DNA of 64,000 nucleotides, taken from assembly GCA_977006965.1 (NCBI GenBank), contig OZ345357.1, forward strand, positions 1,984,001 to 2,048,000. The letters are read 5' to 3'. This document shows, in pieces, positions 1-9,773 of the stretch. The DNA is from Phymatolithon calcareum. Taxonomy: Eukaryota > Rhodophyta > Florideophyceae > Hapalidiales. The notes beneath the pieces are model-generated. The model did no database searches. It was not told the origin of the DNA and was given only the letters and a program-made list of their open reading frames with translations. The position numbers and the translations under genes are program-made. Position 1 is the stretch's first letter. The number at the start of each line of letters is the position of its first letter.

Positions 1-111
1 TTCGCCCTAATCTCACTCTGAATATTCACCTCAACGATTACAATCTTTTGCCGCAAGCAGAGACAGCTCCCACCACCGAGTTACCGACAGTGTCCATTTG
101 ATTGCTTCGTG

Positions 112-143
112 TCCTGCCAATGTTCTTTGGAGCAGTGGCAGGA
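112..143 (+). repeat. Conserved hairpin segment (8-bp stem)
   Basis: TCCTGCCA and TGGCAGGA form a perfect 8-bp stem around a 16-base loop. The surrounding ~150 bases recur through the window. Its counterpart in A' is at 30748-30779. Confidence 0.8.
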
Positions 144-315
144 GGTACCGTTACATGCTCAGTTCGAATTGCGTAACTACTGCATCATAGAATTGTCATC
201 ATGTTCCATCTCTGGCTATTGTCGCTAACATCACCCATTGTAGTATTCAATCGCATCCACGCTAAGATCACACTGAATATCTATCTGAACTCAACCATCA
301 CTGATTACAATTTAA

Positions 316-920
316 CACACCCGTCGCCTAAGAGTGGAACCGTGATTTGCACGTCCGAAAAGGTCATCTACGCTAAATCGAATTCCGAATTAAATGATTT
401 TTCTATCCTTCGAAATGGAACATTTTTTTAGATATTGATCTTGAAAAGCAGGACCTGCGCTGTTTCCTTTTCACTCCACAATGCTCCAAAAAAAGGCGTC
501 CATCACTGTTTCATGGTGCTTCGGAAAAATGGCAAATAACTTGAAGCAGTCGTTTTTCCAGGAATATTGCTCGAAAATCATGTATCATAAGCAACGAGTA
601 GGAGATTAGAAATGAAATGTAGAAACTAAAGGGATAATAGTGAGCTCCCTCTTCGATAGTGGAAGGTGCCCACCACTTTGTTCACAATTTCCCCATCACC
701 TCAAGTTATCTGTCTTTCCTGCGGAAGGCAGGTTTTCATCGCTCTCCTTAGCTCCAAGGATTTTCTTAGGCGGAAAAATAACGCCGTAGTGTTACCAAGC
801 TCGACCTCCGATTTCCAAAGAACAGAACAATTTGTGATCGGTCAATATTTTATAAAATTCATGCCTTTCGGAACCCTTTGAAAGGTACTTTTTGGTGCCC
901 ACTCTTAGGCGACAGGTGTG
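316..920. mobile_element. 605-base MITE with 22-bp TIRs and TTAA target site
   Basis: The ends at 316-337 and 899-920 are inverted repeats of 22 bases with one mismatch (CACACC...GAGTGG and its complement). They are flanked by TTAA (312-315) and TTCA (921-924). The paralogous segment at 15062-15110 reads through the same flanks with a single TTAA at 15088-15091, so it is an empty site. No transposase is encoded; the short internal ORF at 666-881 starts at a non-ATG codon. The TTAA target and short TIRs fit a piggyBac-type non-autonomous element; assignment to that superfamily is inference. Confidence 0.85.
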
Positions 921-924
921 TTCA

Positions 925-1829
925 AAATATGAAAACTATATCGTTGTTTCTCAATTCTGGCAACTAAAAAGCGGAACACTTCAATAATTGTGCAAGTTGA
1001 TAGCATTTTTAGGAAACTGCATGCTAAGAACTAAACGAAAGACTAACATAAGTCCGTTGTTCTTGTTTTTACTGAAACTAGTAATCACGTCTGTCCGACT
1101 GCCAAACGGCAGAGAAGGCGTTTTAGAAGATCCCCCTCGTGCACGGAATGTGATTTCCAGCGCAATAGTGAAAAATTAATATATGCCTTCAATGAAATGA
1201 CTTGCGTGCTTCGTAGAATGCAATGCAGAACTCCTTCCAGCTGACCCATCTCGCCTTGTTTAGCTCTACACTCATGCCACATAGGTGGGTGCATACGTCT
1301 CATCCATGTACGGAATCACAGTCATGATCGAGTGTGATTCTGTAAATGTGCTGTCAGATCGGCTTCGTCTCAAGACGCTGCGCGACGGAAAAATAAGTAC
1401 AAGATATCCGAAAACAGACCGCACTAGCCCCATCACCGAATGGATTTGGGGCAGGTAATTTCCCAGCAAACGAAAGGATTCATGAACAGCGACACTGCCA
1501 ATTGCCACCAATACTCGTGCCTTGATTCTTTTTGAAATTAGTTCATCTATCTACACCATGGCACACTACAGTAATCAAACGTACATATACGACACCACAG
1601 CTTATCTCATTGGCAACTTTTTGAAAACACAAATACGGGATTTGTGCGTGTTAAAACTGTCACGTTTTGGGCACATGTCACGTTTTGTGTAGTCGCAAAC
1701 ACAGTTTTTCTCACTGGGGCCTTCCTGAAACACAAAATAAGTTGCGACGTATTTGGGGAGAGCGTGACTGATTTTTGTGCTTTTTAACCTTTGCGTGATC
1801 TGAAACACAAAATTTTGCGCGTCATTGGT
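925..1829. other. Stretch without a recognisable gene
   Basis: This begins with sequence paralogous to the MSVRLPNGG-type ORF segment: a relic at about 1088-1160 reads SVRLPNGREGV, with ACG where the other copies have ATG. After about 1160 it is unrelated to the other modules. Short ORFs occur on both strands (1085-1303 minus, 1272-1511 minus, 1602-1808 minus), but I recognise nothing in them. The A' counterpart is 31561-32465. Confidence 0.5.
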
Positions 1830-2935
1830 ACTAAAGACTATATCGACTGGATATTGCAGATATTAACCACTAATGTTCACTCACGCATTAAAGGGACCAG
1901 TACAAGCACTATTCATGTACAAGATACTCATTCTTGTTTGCCTTATCAACATCAACATCATCTACACTCCCTAATAGCACGTCAGATGTGCCCCACAATT
2001 AGACAACAGAGATAGTCTTTATCGGTAAGGAAAAATTGTCTCTGCTCGCAGATTCCACCACCGAGTCACCGACAGGGTCCGTTTCTTCTCTACCACCGCT
2101 CGCTTAGCCTACATCCTTTCTGCCTCCCTGCATCCTTCGGACGTGATTACTTCGTGTCCTGCCAATATTCTTTAGAGCAGTGGCAGGAGGTACCGGTATA
2201 TACTCAGTTCGAATTTCGTAACTACGATGTCATAGAATTGTCAGCATGGGCCGTCTCTGACTGTTGTCGCTCAAATCACCCATTCTCGTTTCCGCTCGAA
2301 CCCTCCTTATTCTCACTCGAATATTCACATGAACTCAACTATCACTGATTACTTCCAGATCTACCGACATTAATCCCAACTATTCACGTACGTATTAGAG
2401 GGACAATTGCGAGTACTCTTCGCATGCACGATACACATTCTCAATTGCACTTTCACCATCAACATCTTCTATACTTCCTAATAGGACGTCCGGCATGCCC
2501 GACATTTCGACAACGGTGGAAATCTTTGGCCCTAAGAAGCGACAGTTTCCACCACCGAGTCACCGACAGTGTCCGTTTCCTCTCTATAACAGCTCGATCA
2601 GACTACAACCTCTCTGCGCCCGACCATAGTTACGTGTACCCCTTCCTCAATCCCTTCGACATGATTTTTTCGTGTCCTGCCTATGTTATTTAGAGCAGTG
2701 GCAGGAGGTACCGCTACATGCTCAGTTAGAATTTCCAAACTAATATATCAAAGAATTGTCGACATGGGCCATCTCTGGCTATTGTCGCTCATATCACCCA
2801 TTCACGTTTCCACTCGCATCCACCCTAAGATCACACTGAGTATCTTATTGAACTCAAACATCACTGATTACGATTTACAGCATCTGAAAACTATATCGTT
2901 GTTTTTAAAGTCTGGCGATTAAAAAACGGTACACT
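1830..2935 (+). repeat. Two diverged copies of the hairpin-bearing repeat segment
   Basis: Two successive copies carry CCACCACCGAGTCACCGACAG-type sequence followed by the hairpin: 2157-2188 with a perfect TCCTGCCA/TGGCAGGA stem, and 2675-2705 with a damaged left arm. The part from 1840 to 2010 also matches the C units near 51330-51490. The ORFs here are not conserved between copies. The A' counterpart is 32466-33571. Confidence 0.75.
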
Positions 2936-3206
2936 TTCGGTAATGCTCCAGGTTGGTGATCATTACTGCTTGATGTATGCGCCTCCTAGTACTATTAAGA
3001 GCACTCGCAAAAAGTGTCGCTCCCTGGTTCCGTAACTGCTATGTTGGTTTTCTCTTTAAAGGTCATCTCTACCATGAAGCCTTACACATTGCGTTATATG
3101 AACAGCTTTGTAACAAAGGTTAGTCTAGAATGTAAACCGTTTACTCAGTCTTTGCGTTGAGAATTTTTGAAGCATCGAAACGCAGCACTGAAGATATTCT
3201 CGAGTC

Positions 3207-3212
3207 TATAAA
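3207..3212 (+). promoter_or_regulatory. TATA box of the two-exon gene
   Basis: TATAAA lies 51 bases before the ATG at 3258, in the conserved context GAGTCTATAAATGGTTTTATGCA. The same promoter core recurs at 12457, 17238, 19696, 55399 and 61512. Upstream, this copy lacks about 460 bases found in the other copies between 'GTCTTTG' and 'CGTTGAG', so it is the most compact version. Confidence 0.75.
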
Positions 3213-3257
3213 TGGTTTTATGCATAGGACCTTAAGTAAAGAAAGTTGACTCACAGG

Positions 3258-4302
3258 ATGGAATCATCATCGAAAGTACATTTACGATCGACATCGACAA
3301 AATCCGCAAACCGCTCTGAAAAGGGATCTTTAATGTCTGGGCCTAACAAGAAAAAACATCCCCGTGCCGGAGTGTCATCGCGCACCATTGAGAAGCTCCC
3401 ACCTGAAGAAGAGAACCTTACCGCCTTCAAGCCAGTTCCAGAACCGCGCCCCCTAATGGTTTCCACACCCTCTGTTAATGTGGTAACACTGCCCCCTCTC
3501 AAGATATTCATGCAAAAGATTGAACATCTAAAAGCGGAGGCCCTCAGTTCATTCGATGTCAAAGAAGCCAAATTCGTTTTTGGAGATATGAGGAGCGACC
3601 AACAGGTCTATTTAGTTGACAAAGCGTCCGACAGAATCAAACTTTTTACAATTGAAGGGGAGGTCACGGATGCTACACTCTTTCCGCATCAATTTTCCTG
3701 TAACCGCCCTGCAGGGGCGAAACTAGACCGCTACCGTATTGTCATTGACCTTGCAACTGATGATCTACTCGATGCGCATGAGGTATTCGGAAAGTTTGGG
3801 CGCCTTTTCAACACTCCTGAAAACATGTCTGAGTTGGCAAGATTGAACAAGATCAAAGTGGCGGATATTCACGTCAGTACACATGGTAAGCCAGCTCACT
3901 CTTTGCACATGTTGTATCCTATCGAAATTGTTCACTCTTATTTTCCTAACATCTCCCACAGGTCCGAATGTTGACAATTTCATGATTTTCAACAACGCTG
4001 CTTCTCCTCACAAACCGAGGAATCAATCTTCGTTCTTTCTAATTCCCGAAACAACCTCTGAAATACAGAAACCGGGAAGCTTTTTTGCGTGCCCAACTCC
4101 TCTCGTGCTTGACGAGTGCGACAAGCAGCAAAATGATGCGAGCGGAATCGATGGGCAGCACGTGTGCGTCTGGTTTCATGTCGTTGGTTCGTTTTACTTA
4201 AAAGGGCTGCACATTAAGCCGCGAATGGTACTCGTCAAAAAGAAATTCTCGGAAGGTGCTGTGCCATTGTCTAAGAAGCTCAAAATGGAAATATTGATCT
4301 AA
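3258..4302 (+). CDS. Two-exon gene, unrecognised 326-residue protein
   Basis: Exon 1 is 3258-3885 and exon 2 is 3962-4302. They are separated by a 76-base intron with GTAAG donor and a pyrimidine-rich CCCACAG acceptor, and joining them keeps the frame through THG-PNVDNF. I chose the ATG at 3258, 51 bases after a TATA box; the open frame upstream has only a TTG. The N-terminus is Ser/Lys-rich and basic (residues 1-45, including a KKKH cluster), followed by a Pro-rich linker and then a mixed globular-looking region. I see no signal peptide or membrane segment, and I do not recognise the family. The first 50 or so residues (SGPNKKKH, GVSSRTIE) recur at 55440-55610 and 61553-61720 in front of a different body. 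A poly(A) signal follows. This is the best candidate for a functional cellular gene in the window. Confidence 0.7.
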
Positions 4303-4449
4303 AGTGTTGCTGTTGATGTCCATAATAATAGCCTGACTCGATATCCGAAACTGTATCGAGTGCCTGGGGATGCAGGACAGATTAAGTAGTTTTTTTAATT
4401 GTGTTGTACACTACGCAAGGACAGTCAAGGGAAGAATATGGAAAACAAA

Positions 4450-4455
4450 AATAAA
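4450..4455 (+). terminator. Poly(A) signal of the two-exon gene
   Basis: AATAAA lies 148 bases after the stop at 4302, in an A-rich stretch. No other gene on the same strand begins before about 4800, so it fits a short 3' UTR. The A' copy is at 35086-35091. Confidence 0.55.
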
Positions 4456-4816
4456 AAATTACGCGTGCATACACATTGAGTAAAGACAGCCGTATTCAGA
4501 TTGCCGCCAAGTGCTTGGCGGAGCAGGCGAGCATGCTTCGACTCGCGGTATCATTAACGCCCCAACCCTTGCACACGGTATGCCACTGAGAGGTAAACTG
4601 CCGCGCAAAGCTCGCGCCGTTGTTCAGGTTGGCGTATCCATCGCAACCGAACTTTCGGACACCGCCGCAGAAGTAGCCTCGTCTCTACCGGAATGTGTGT
4701 CGTGCAACTGGACGACTGCCGGAACAGGGGAAGGCCACATTGCATGCCAAGATGAAAGTGATTGAGCTACCTTCTTATTACTGGATACCATTCTCTGACA
4801 CCGCTGGAGGCTGCTT

Positions 4817-4963
4817 ATGCAAGAGATAAGTCACCTGCTGCGGGAGGCTCAGCAACATGTGATTCGAGTTGAGCACGCCCGTTTTGGGCCGATTATGTTT
4901 GATGCCATTGACTTAAGGGATGACATAGGTTCTAATATAGAGGAGCACTTGACAAAGATGTGA
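4817..4963 (+). CDS. Short ORF or exon, 48 residues, unrecognised
   Basis: An ATG-initiated frame beginning MQEISHLLREAQQHV and ending EEHLTKM. Its composition is that of an amphipathic helix (regular Leu/Ile/Val spacing with Glu, Arg, Lys), and it contains none of the codons typical of chance GC-rich frames. It may be an exon remnant. I see no promoter directly upstream and do not recognise a family. The A' copy is 35453-35599. Confidence 0.35.
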   Translation: MQEISHLLREAQQHVIRVEHARFGPIMFDAIDLRDDIGSNIEEHLTKM

Positions 4964-5157
4964 GGAGCAATTCGAGGGCTTCGGTGTAACCACGTACGGT
5001 TAAAACGTGCGATTGTAACACGCGTGGTAAGACTTGACGGGCATAACGTCTCTATGCGCGTACAGGATAGTAAACACAGAGGAACGTGCGAAGTACACAA
5101 ATGACTCCTTGGCCGACTCTCACGTGAAGGAAACACCACTTATCATGTTTGACTAAA

Positions 5158-5262
5158 ATGTTGTCGGACCGTTCAACAGTACTGGACAGTACATGGCTCG
5201 GAGAGCGCGTTGTGCCAAGTTTACATCCTGTGTATCTGATCGTTCTTAATTCCGCAGATTGA
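5158..5262 (+). CDS. Short ORF with a diverged paralogue at the block boundary, 34 residues
   Basis: An ATG frame beginning MLSDRSTVLDSTWLGERVV and ending VLNSAD. A diverged copy at about 19724-19810 keeps the frame, reading LSGRSTLLDSKLLQDRVLPSFHP. Many of the differences are conservative, which suggests it once was coding. At 19724 the copy sits directly behind the shared TATA-box cassette. Function unknown. The A' copy is 35794-35898. Confidence 0.4.
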   Translation: MLSDRSTVLDSTWLGERVVPSLHPVYLIVLNSAD

Positions 5263-5562
5263 CATTTTCACCATATCCTACAAGCACTGTGTGTACGAAG
5301 GGCTGTTTCGATGGCCATATGAGGGGGCCGAGCACTACATTTGCACACATATAATAAGTAGGAAGTACTGTAGCGTCCCTCACCAAAGGAGTTAGGCTAT
5401 AGTCTGCGATAGCGCCGGCAGGACAATCACCACGGCGAAGTACTGCATCGGTTGCATTTTCACGCAACGAAGTATCCTAATATTTCGTTGCCTGCATCCA
5501 CTCAGGGTCATAGTCAAACCGTATGAACTGCTGCCTGGTACCTCACGCGGAGACGTGTTTCG

Positions 5563-5730
5563 ATGAAGACAGAACGCGATGACCACTTACAATTTCGTCA
5601 CAGACCGATCCGCGCGTCTGTCCATAAAATTGTTCAAAAGGGCTTCTCCTTCGCATCCGGCAGCGAAGCGGCATTCACCGGCCTCATATCCACCGCAAAC
5701 AGCCCACTACCACAACGCAATATCTCGTAG
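5563..5730 (+). CDS. Short ORF, 55 residues, unrecognised
   Basis: An ATG frame beginning MKTERDDHLQFRHRPIRASV, with a Gly/Ala/Ser-rich end (FASGSEAAFTGLISTAN) and a TAG stop. Its codon use looks more coding-like than the overlapping frames in the GC-rich stretch that follows. It could be an exon of a broken gene. No family recognised. The A' copy is 36199-36366. Confidence 0.3.
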   Translation: MKTERDDHLQFRHRPIRASVHKIVQKGFSFASGSEAAFTGLISTANSPLPQRNIS

Positions 5731-6269
5731 TCCATGCTCGTTCGCTGATGTCACCCGACAATGCCCATCGGCAACGATATTAGCGAAAGCGGACCGCCCA
5801 CCCGAAGTGCTGCTGCCCCAGTCCCGATGGCCACCTCCTCAGCGGCTGCACCGCCTTCGATGCGGTCCGGAGAAGAACGAGCTGAAACCTTGCCACGCAG
5901 TCGCAAATGGAGTCGTTCGTTGCGCTCGGATTTATTATCATCGATTAGCATCACGAGATCTTCCGGTAGCGGACGTGGTCTTCGATACGGCGTAAAGGGT
6001 GTACCCGGAAGAAAACGGGCGCGCGCACCGAGTAGACTTCCCACAGATGAAGCGCTCGGAGAGGCGAATATTGCGATCTGGCACATGCTCTTGCAGCCGG
6101 CTTCAGAGCCGCGACCGATTTCGCGAGCGAGAATAGTACGATCGTCGCTGCCCGCCACAACCTCAAAGGAGATGGATGAACTTGTAGGGCTGGCGAGTGT
6201 GGACGCTGTGCTTGCGGATCCGATGTGAGGGGACCCTTCCGCGGAAAGGGGCGCGTCACATCCCCAATG
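5731..6269. other. GC-rich stretch with overlapping open frames, unresolved
   Basis: Three long frames overlap here (plus 5579-5995, plus 5761-6228, minus 5751-6158). High GC alone can keep frames open, and none shows a motif I recognise. The stretch immediately precedes the GMC oxidoreductase relic and could hold its more decayed upstream part. A small nested inverted repeat (GATGTGA / CCTTCCGCGGAAAGG / TCACATC) lies at about 6222-6262. The A' copy is 36367-36905. Confidence 0.4.
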
Positions 6270-6987
6270 TGTGAGGCAGGCAGTCTCATAAAAAGTGACC
6301 CTGCCCTGGAACCCTGCGATCTTCAGCTCTGCTTTATCCCATTCGTGTCGGAGCCTAATCGCTACTAATCACTCGCCGACTTTGCTGGCGCGTCTTGTAC
6401 CTCCGAAACAGAGCCCAGCGTCCCGCTGGGTTCACGTTGCAAAATGTGCTCGCACGTCCACGGTCCCGGGGCTCTGTGCCGTTGCGCTCCGTCGACGTGC
6501 GGGATTCGATGCGTATTCAAGCGAATTGAATGTCCGACGAGGGTGATAGGGAAAGCCTTTTTCGTAGATTGCCATGGACGATGGTCTTTCTGAGTTTCGA
6601 GAAGTGGAGAAGCACCCTGCAAGCGTAGCGTCTACTCGCGAGGATTTGGAAGACTATATTCGCGAGTCGTGTCATACAGTGAATGCCATGGTGGGCACGT
6701 GCCGAATGTGAGTTGATGAAAAGGCTGTGCTCAACCCTGAGTTGCAGGTGCATGGCATTGAATGCCACCGAGTCGTGGAGTCTTCTGTAATGCCTAGCAA
6801 TCCTGAAGGTCAGACTGGAGCACCTACAATGATGATTGCCGGAAAAGCTGCAAATTTGATTCAAGGGAGGAAGATCGTGCCGAAGTGGCGCTCTAAGGAT
6901 TGGATTTTTATTTGCAAAAACAGCTTTCACGGACAGTACAGTAGTTGTCTTATAGTACATTATTTTGGGCTCTTGCCGACTGCTTAA
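6270..6987 (+). pseudogene. GMC-family oxidoreductase relic (C-terminal part)
   Basis: Three frame-shifted pieces match successive parts of the C-terminal half of FAD-dependent GMC oxidoreductases (choline or glucose dehydrogenase-like). They are SLIKSDPALEPCDLQLCFIP (6279-6340), the RPRSRGSVPLRSVDVRDS segment (about 6451-6510), and from ATG 6574 a frame ending HTVNAMVGTCRM at an in-frame TGA (6709-6711). After that TGA it continues as VLNPELQVHGIE, VVESSVMPS and GAPTMMIAGKAANLI. In the family the last block normally reads G-x-T-N-A-P-T; here Asn is Gly. The TGA stands where the conserved Gly after GTCRM is expected, a one-base nonsense change. The upstream FAD-binding part (GxGxxG) was not found. 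Frameshifts and stops mark it as non-functional. Confidence 0.85.
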
Positions 6988-7575
6988 TGTACGCATGTGC
7001 TGTGGCCACCACTCGTGTTACAAGATGAAAATAGTAATTTAAATTCAAAACTGTCCTAGCAGGTCCTAACGGCTGGGCTACTATATACAAACCGCGACTG
7101 ACCCTTCTGCTGTTGCATTAGGAGCATTGCTGACACGCAGTTTCCAGACACACGAGAAAGGACAGTAACACTAACGGGACAGGAACTCGAAGTCGGCACA
7201 TGTACAGTCCGCGCATGAGGAGCAGCTCTGATACGGGCACTTGAGAGAAGTGCCGATGTTGAAGAAGCGGTCAGGCCGTTATACATATTCGTTCTGTGAG
7301 CGCTGCCTTGGCTTAGCACTGCAAGCAAACCAGGAAATGTCCATCATTTACAGACCAGTGACGGAAGAATTTGGCAAACAGAATCCCGCAATCTACAGTA
7401 GTCCATAATGTACATCATCCTCGAAACTTAGTCACGAGAGTGTATATAATTGTGAACGAATATGATACGTGACGTGCGCCCATAAATGTATACAGTGTAC
7501 GATGCGATTTCTACTCCAACCTAACGAAATGTGTTCCAAGTTTTTTGGAGAGAATAAAAGCTGTAGAACAAAATT
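6988..7575. other. Stretch without a recognisable gene
   Basis: There are short frames on the minus strand (7056-7328, 90 residues; 7432-7662, 76 residues) and fragments on the plus strand. None shows a family motif or conservation against another part of the window. The A' counterpart is 37624-38211. Confidence 0.4.
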
Positions 7576-7624
7576 TTTCTCATCGGGACGGAATCCGGCG
7601 TATATATTGTGTCCCGATGAGAAA
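7576..7624. repeat. Perfect 14-bp inverted repeat (stem-loop)
   Basis: TTTCTCATCGGGAC (7576-7589) and GTCCCGATGAGAAA (7611-7624) are exact reverse complements around a 21-base loop. It lies between the GMC relic and the bromodomain relic. I find no matching target-site duplication or promoter motif. The second copy is 38212-38260. Confidence 0.8.
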
Positions 7625-7801
7625 CAATAAGCAATTCCGCTGGATACTGTAATGTAAATCATGTTCCACTTTTCCGACAGAGAAGAAAATGTGAAATTAC
7701 AGTTTCTCTCATCTGAACAGCACAGGACGCCCTACCGTTTTTCGCATCCTGACCATGCACAACCTTAGCAGCCTTCCAAGCAAGTTCTTTGCCGCACCAT
7801 A

Positions 7802-8910
7802 TTACGGACCACATTCATGTGAACAGTACTTGCTGCCCGCTTGTGCCCTCTTAGGGCATTGCTCAGCAGTAGTTCTTGCGCACGACTTCTCCTCGACTTC
7901 TAGTGGTGGTGCCGCCATGTCGTTGCTGGTACTAATTTCGCGTGAAACACTAGAACCGTTTTTGGCACTGCTTTTGGATGAACCACCCACCGACTCGCTG
8001 GCCCGACACTTTTTAGCACCGGTGCCGTTGAGACGTATTTCCATGCTTGCACGCTTGACTTCTTCAACGTCACACATGATGTTTTCAAACTTCTCCAATT
8101 CGCAAAGTTGTGAGGGTTCATTGTATTCACGACAGTTGACAGCGACAAGTCGGACATCAATTGCGAGATCAACTGCAGTTTTGTAATCATTCCCGCGTTC
8201 AATGTTGGCCTTAATTGTTCCAAAGTCCATGGGATTGGCGATGCGATTGAAATAGTTGGGGCAGCCATGCGCAACGGGTTCGACTGGTTCTCGATATGGA
8301 TATGCATTCTTCTGTTTCGAAATTTTATCTAAAGCTTTCTCAGCCTTTTCAGCATACGCGCCTGCCCACTCTCGTCCAGTCCATGCTGGGGACAGCAATG
8401 CCCAGATGATCTGGGGAACTGAACTGCTGGTGAGGCTGCAGATGCACTTTTCCTGCTAACCGCACCTGTCAACTTGCGAGAACCGGGCCGTTTGTCCACC
8501 AGCTCGCGTGCGAAGCGGGCGGCGTTGAGCTGTGGATGATTAAGGTTTTTCACCTGAGCCAGGATAAAATCGCGCTCGAGGAGAATATCCTTCTCGGAAT
8601 AGCTTTGCATTTCGCCACACAACCCCGCGATCAGAGAAGGAAACGTTGCATACCTTCTCCGCATTGCGCCCAGTGGACAGATCGATCCCACCGGTACGTG
8701 CCCCGCAGCCCAAGGTATTGAAAGGACAAGCATTTGACTGCGCAACAAATCCCATGTTCGACAAGAACGATTTTCTTTTTTCAAAGCTTTCCAAACACCA
8801 CAATCCCGCTCGAAGGTCCAAACTCTGAATTCGTCAGTTCCACACACGCTGATACAGTGCCCCAACGACACCGACCTTCCCTTCTCGTGCGTCAACTTTT
8901 CGTTTGTCAA
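7802..8910 (-). pseudogene. Bromodomain protein fragment with CFP1-like Cys cluster
   Basis: The minus frame 8398-7802 holds a bromodomain-like core. It has the ZA-loop region YREPVEPVAHGCPNYFNRI, then NPMDFGTIKANIERGNDY, then NCREYNEPSQLCELEKF with the Asn of the usual Y-N that contacts acetyl-lysine. A Ser-rich linker follows, then CPKRAQAGSKYCSHECG, which resembles the Cys cluster of CXXC1/CFP1-type proteins. Upstream (8700-8400), in another frame, lies YSEKDILLERDFILAQVKNL, coding-like and probably the same gene; the switch near 8400 is either a frameshift or an unrecognised intron. The frame ends at TAA after ECGP, where a GTAATA could be a splice donor. Bromodomains bind acetylated histones in the nucleus. 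I cannot exclude that this is one part of a multi-exon gene, but no full gene can be assembled. Confidence 0.65.
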
Positions 8911-8981
8911 AGACTACGTGATTCCAAAGTTGTTGTAAACATTGACCGACAATCGGTCAGCCGAAAGAGTTCATCTACGAC

Positions 8982-9773
8982 GTGTTCGAGGGCGTCGAAA
9001 ATCGCGTCACATATTTGCACCCATGGTACTCGAGAAATGGCGCCAAGATCAATAAGCACGTTGCAACACTACTTTCAACCCTCAGCAAGGGCTTCTACAT
9101 GCACTTGGACCGAGTTCAACAGCCTTCAACATCGTTGCCCGGCAAAGGTGTTATGTGCCCATTTATTGGTGGTGCCCTATTACCGGTGGAGATTAAGCTT
9201 GACATGCAACAGTTGCTTCGTGAAGCAGTGCCAATGATAACTGAAATCGAACTTGTGCCGCTCCGATTCTCTTCCGCTGAGTATGTTCTCACTGATTCAC
9301 ACTGCAAAACCTCTGCGATCCGTCCCAGGATAAACAGCATCAAACTCAATGATGCCTGGTCCATACGGCAAAGGAGCACTACTTCCAGTTCATGTCGACA
9401 GTAGCGCATGTGCTTCAATGCACATGTACCGATTCCAGGAGGCTGAGTCTGACATGCAACAATTTGACATTGATATCGCCTCCCGAGTTTTGACCAAACG
9501 AGTTGTGAAATTCCTTTTGGTTAACACACCATCCCATGCATACAAGGATCCCGCCCTGCGACGATTCATGGCACAATTCCCTGCATTTGAACGCCGTCTG
9601 CATGAAATGCGCTTCAAGTCGTCCTTATTCGTAGCACGTCTCAACATGTCTGCGTGTTCTGGTTTGACGGTGCTGATCCGGTCAATCTGATAGTTGCAAA
9701 GAAACCGTCTTCGTTCTTCTTTTGCAACGGATTCACGGACAAATCGATGAACGCTTCCCATTCGTGCTTCCTA
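8982..9773 (+). pseudogene. Unrecognised plus-strand exon-like frames upstream of the Hint relic
   Basis: Three plus-strand frames follow each other: 8982-9404 (FEGVENRVTYLHPWYS... GGALLPVEIKLDMQQ), 9349-9690 (GKGALLPV... YKDPALRRFMAQFPAFERRL), and a short one ending at 9773 (QHVCVFWFDGADPVN...). The GALLPV...DMQQ pattern appears twice, which suggests an internal duplication. They lie upstream of, and on the same strand as, the Hint-like exon at 10016, so they may be earlier exons of that gene; that link is inference only. The antisense frame 9761-9390 is less protein-like. The A' copy is 39618-40409. Confidence 0.35.

Noticed and set aside
5579-6228. Overlapping ORFs of 135-155 residues on both strands
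   Set aside because: A high-GC stretch keeps several frames open at once; no motif, no conservation against another copy, and mutual overlap.
6222-6262. Nested inverted repeats GATGTGA / CCTTCCGCGGAAAGG / TCACATC as a regulatory site
   Set aside because: Stems are short or mismatched and there is no second independent copy, so it is not separable from chance in GC-rich DNA.
9390-9761. Minus-strand ORF of 123 residues
   Set aside because: It is the shadow of the more protein-like plus-strand frame 9349-9690.
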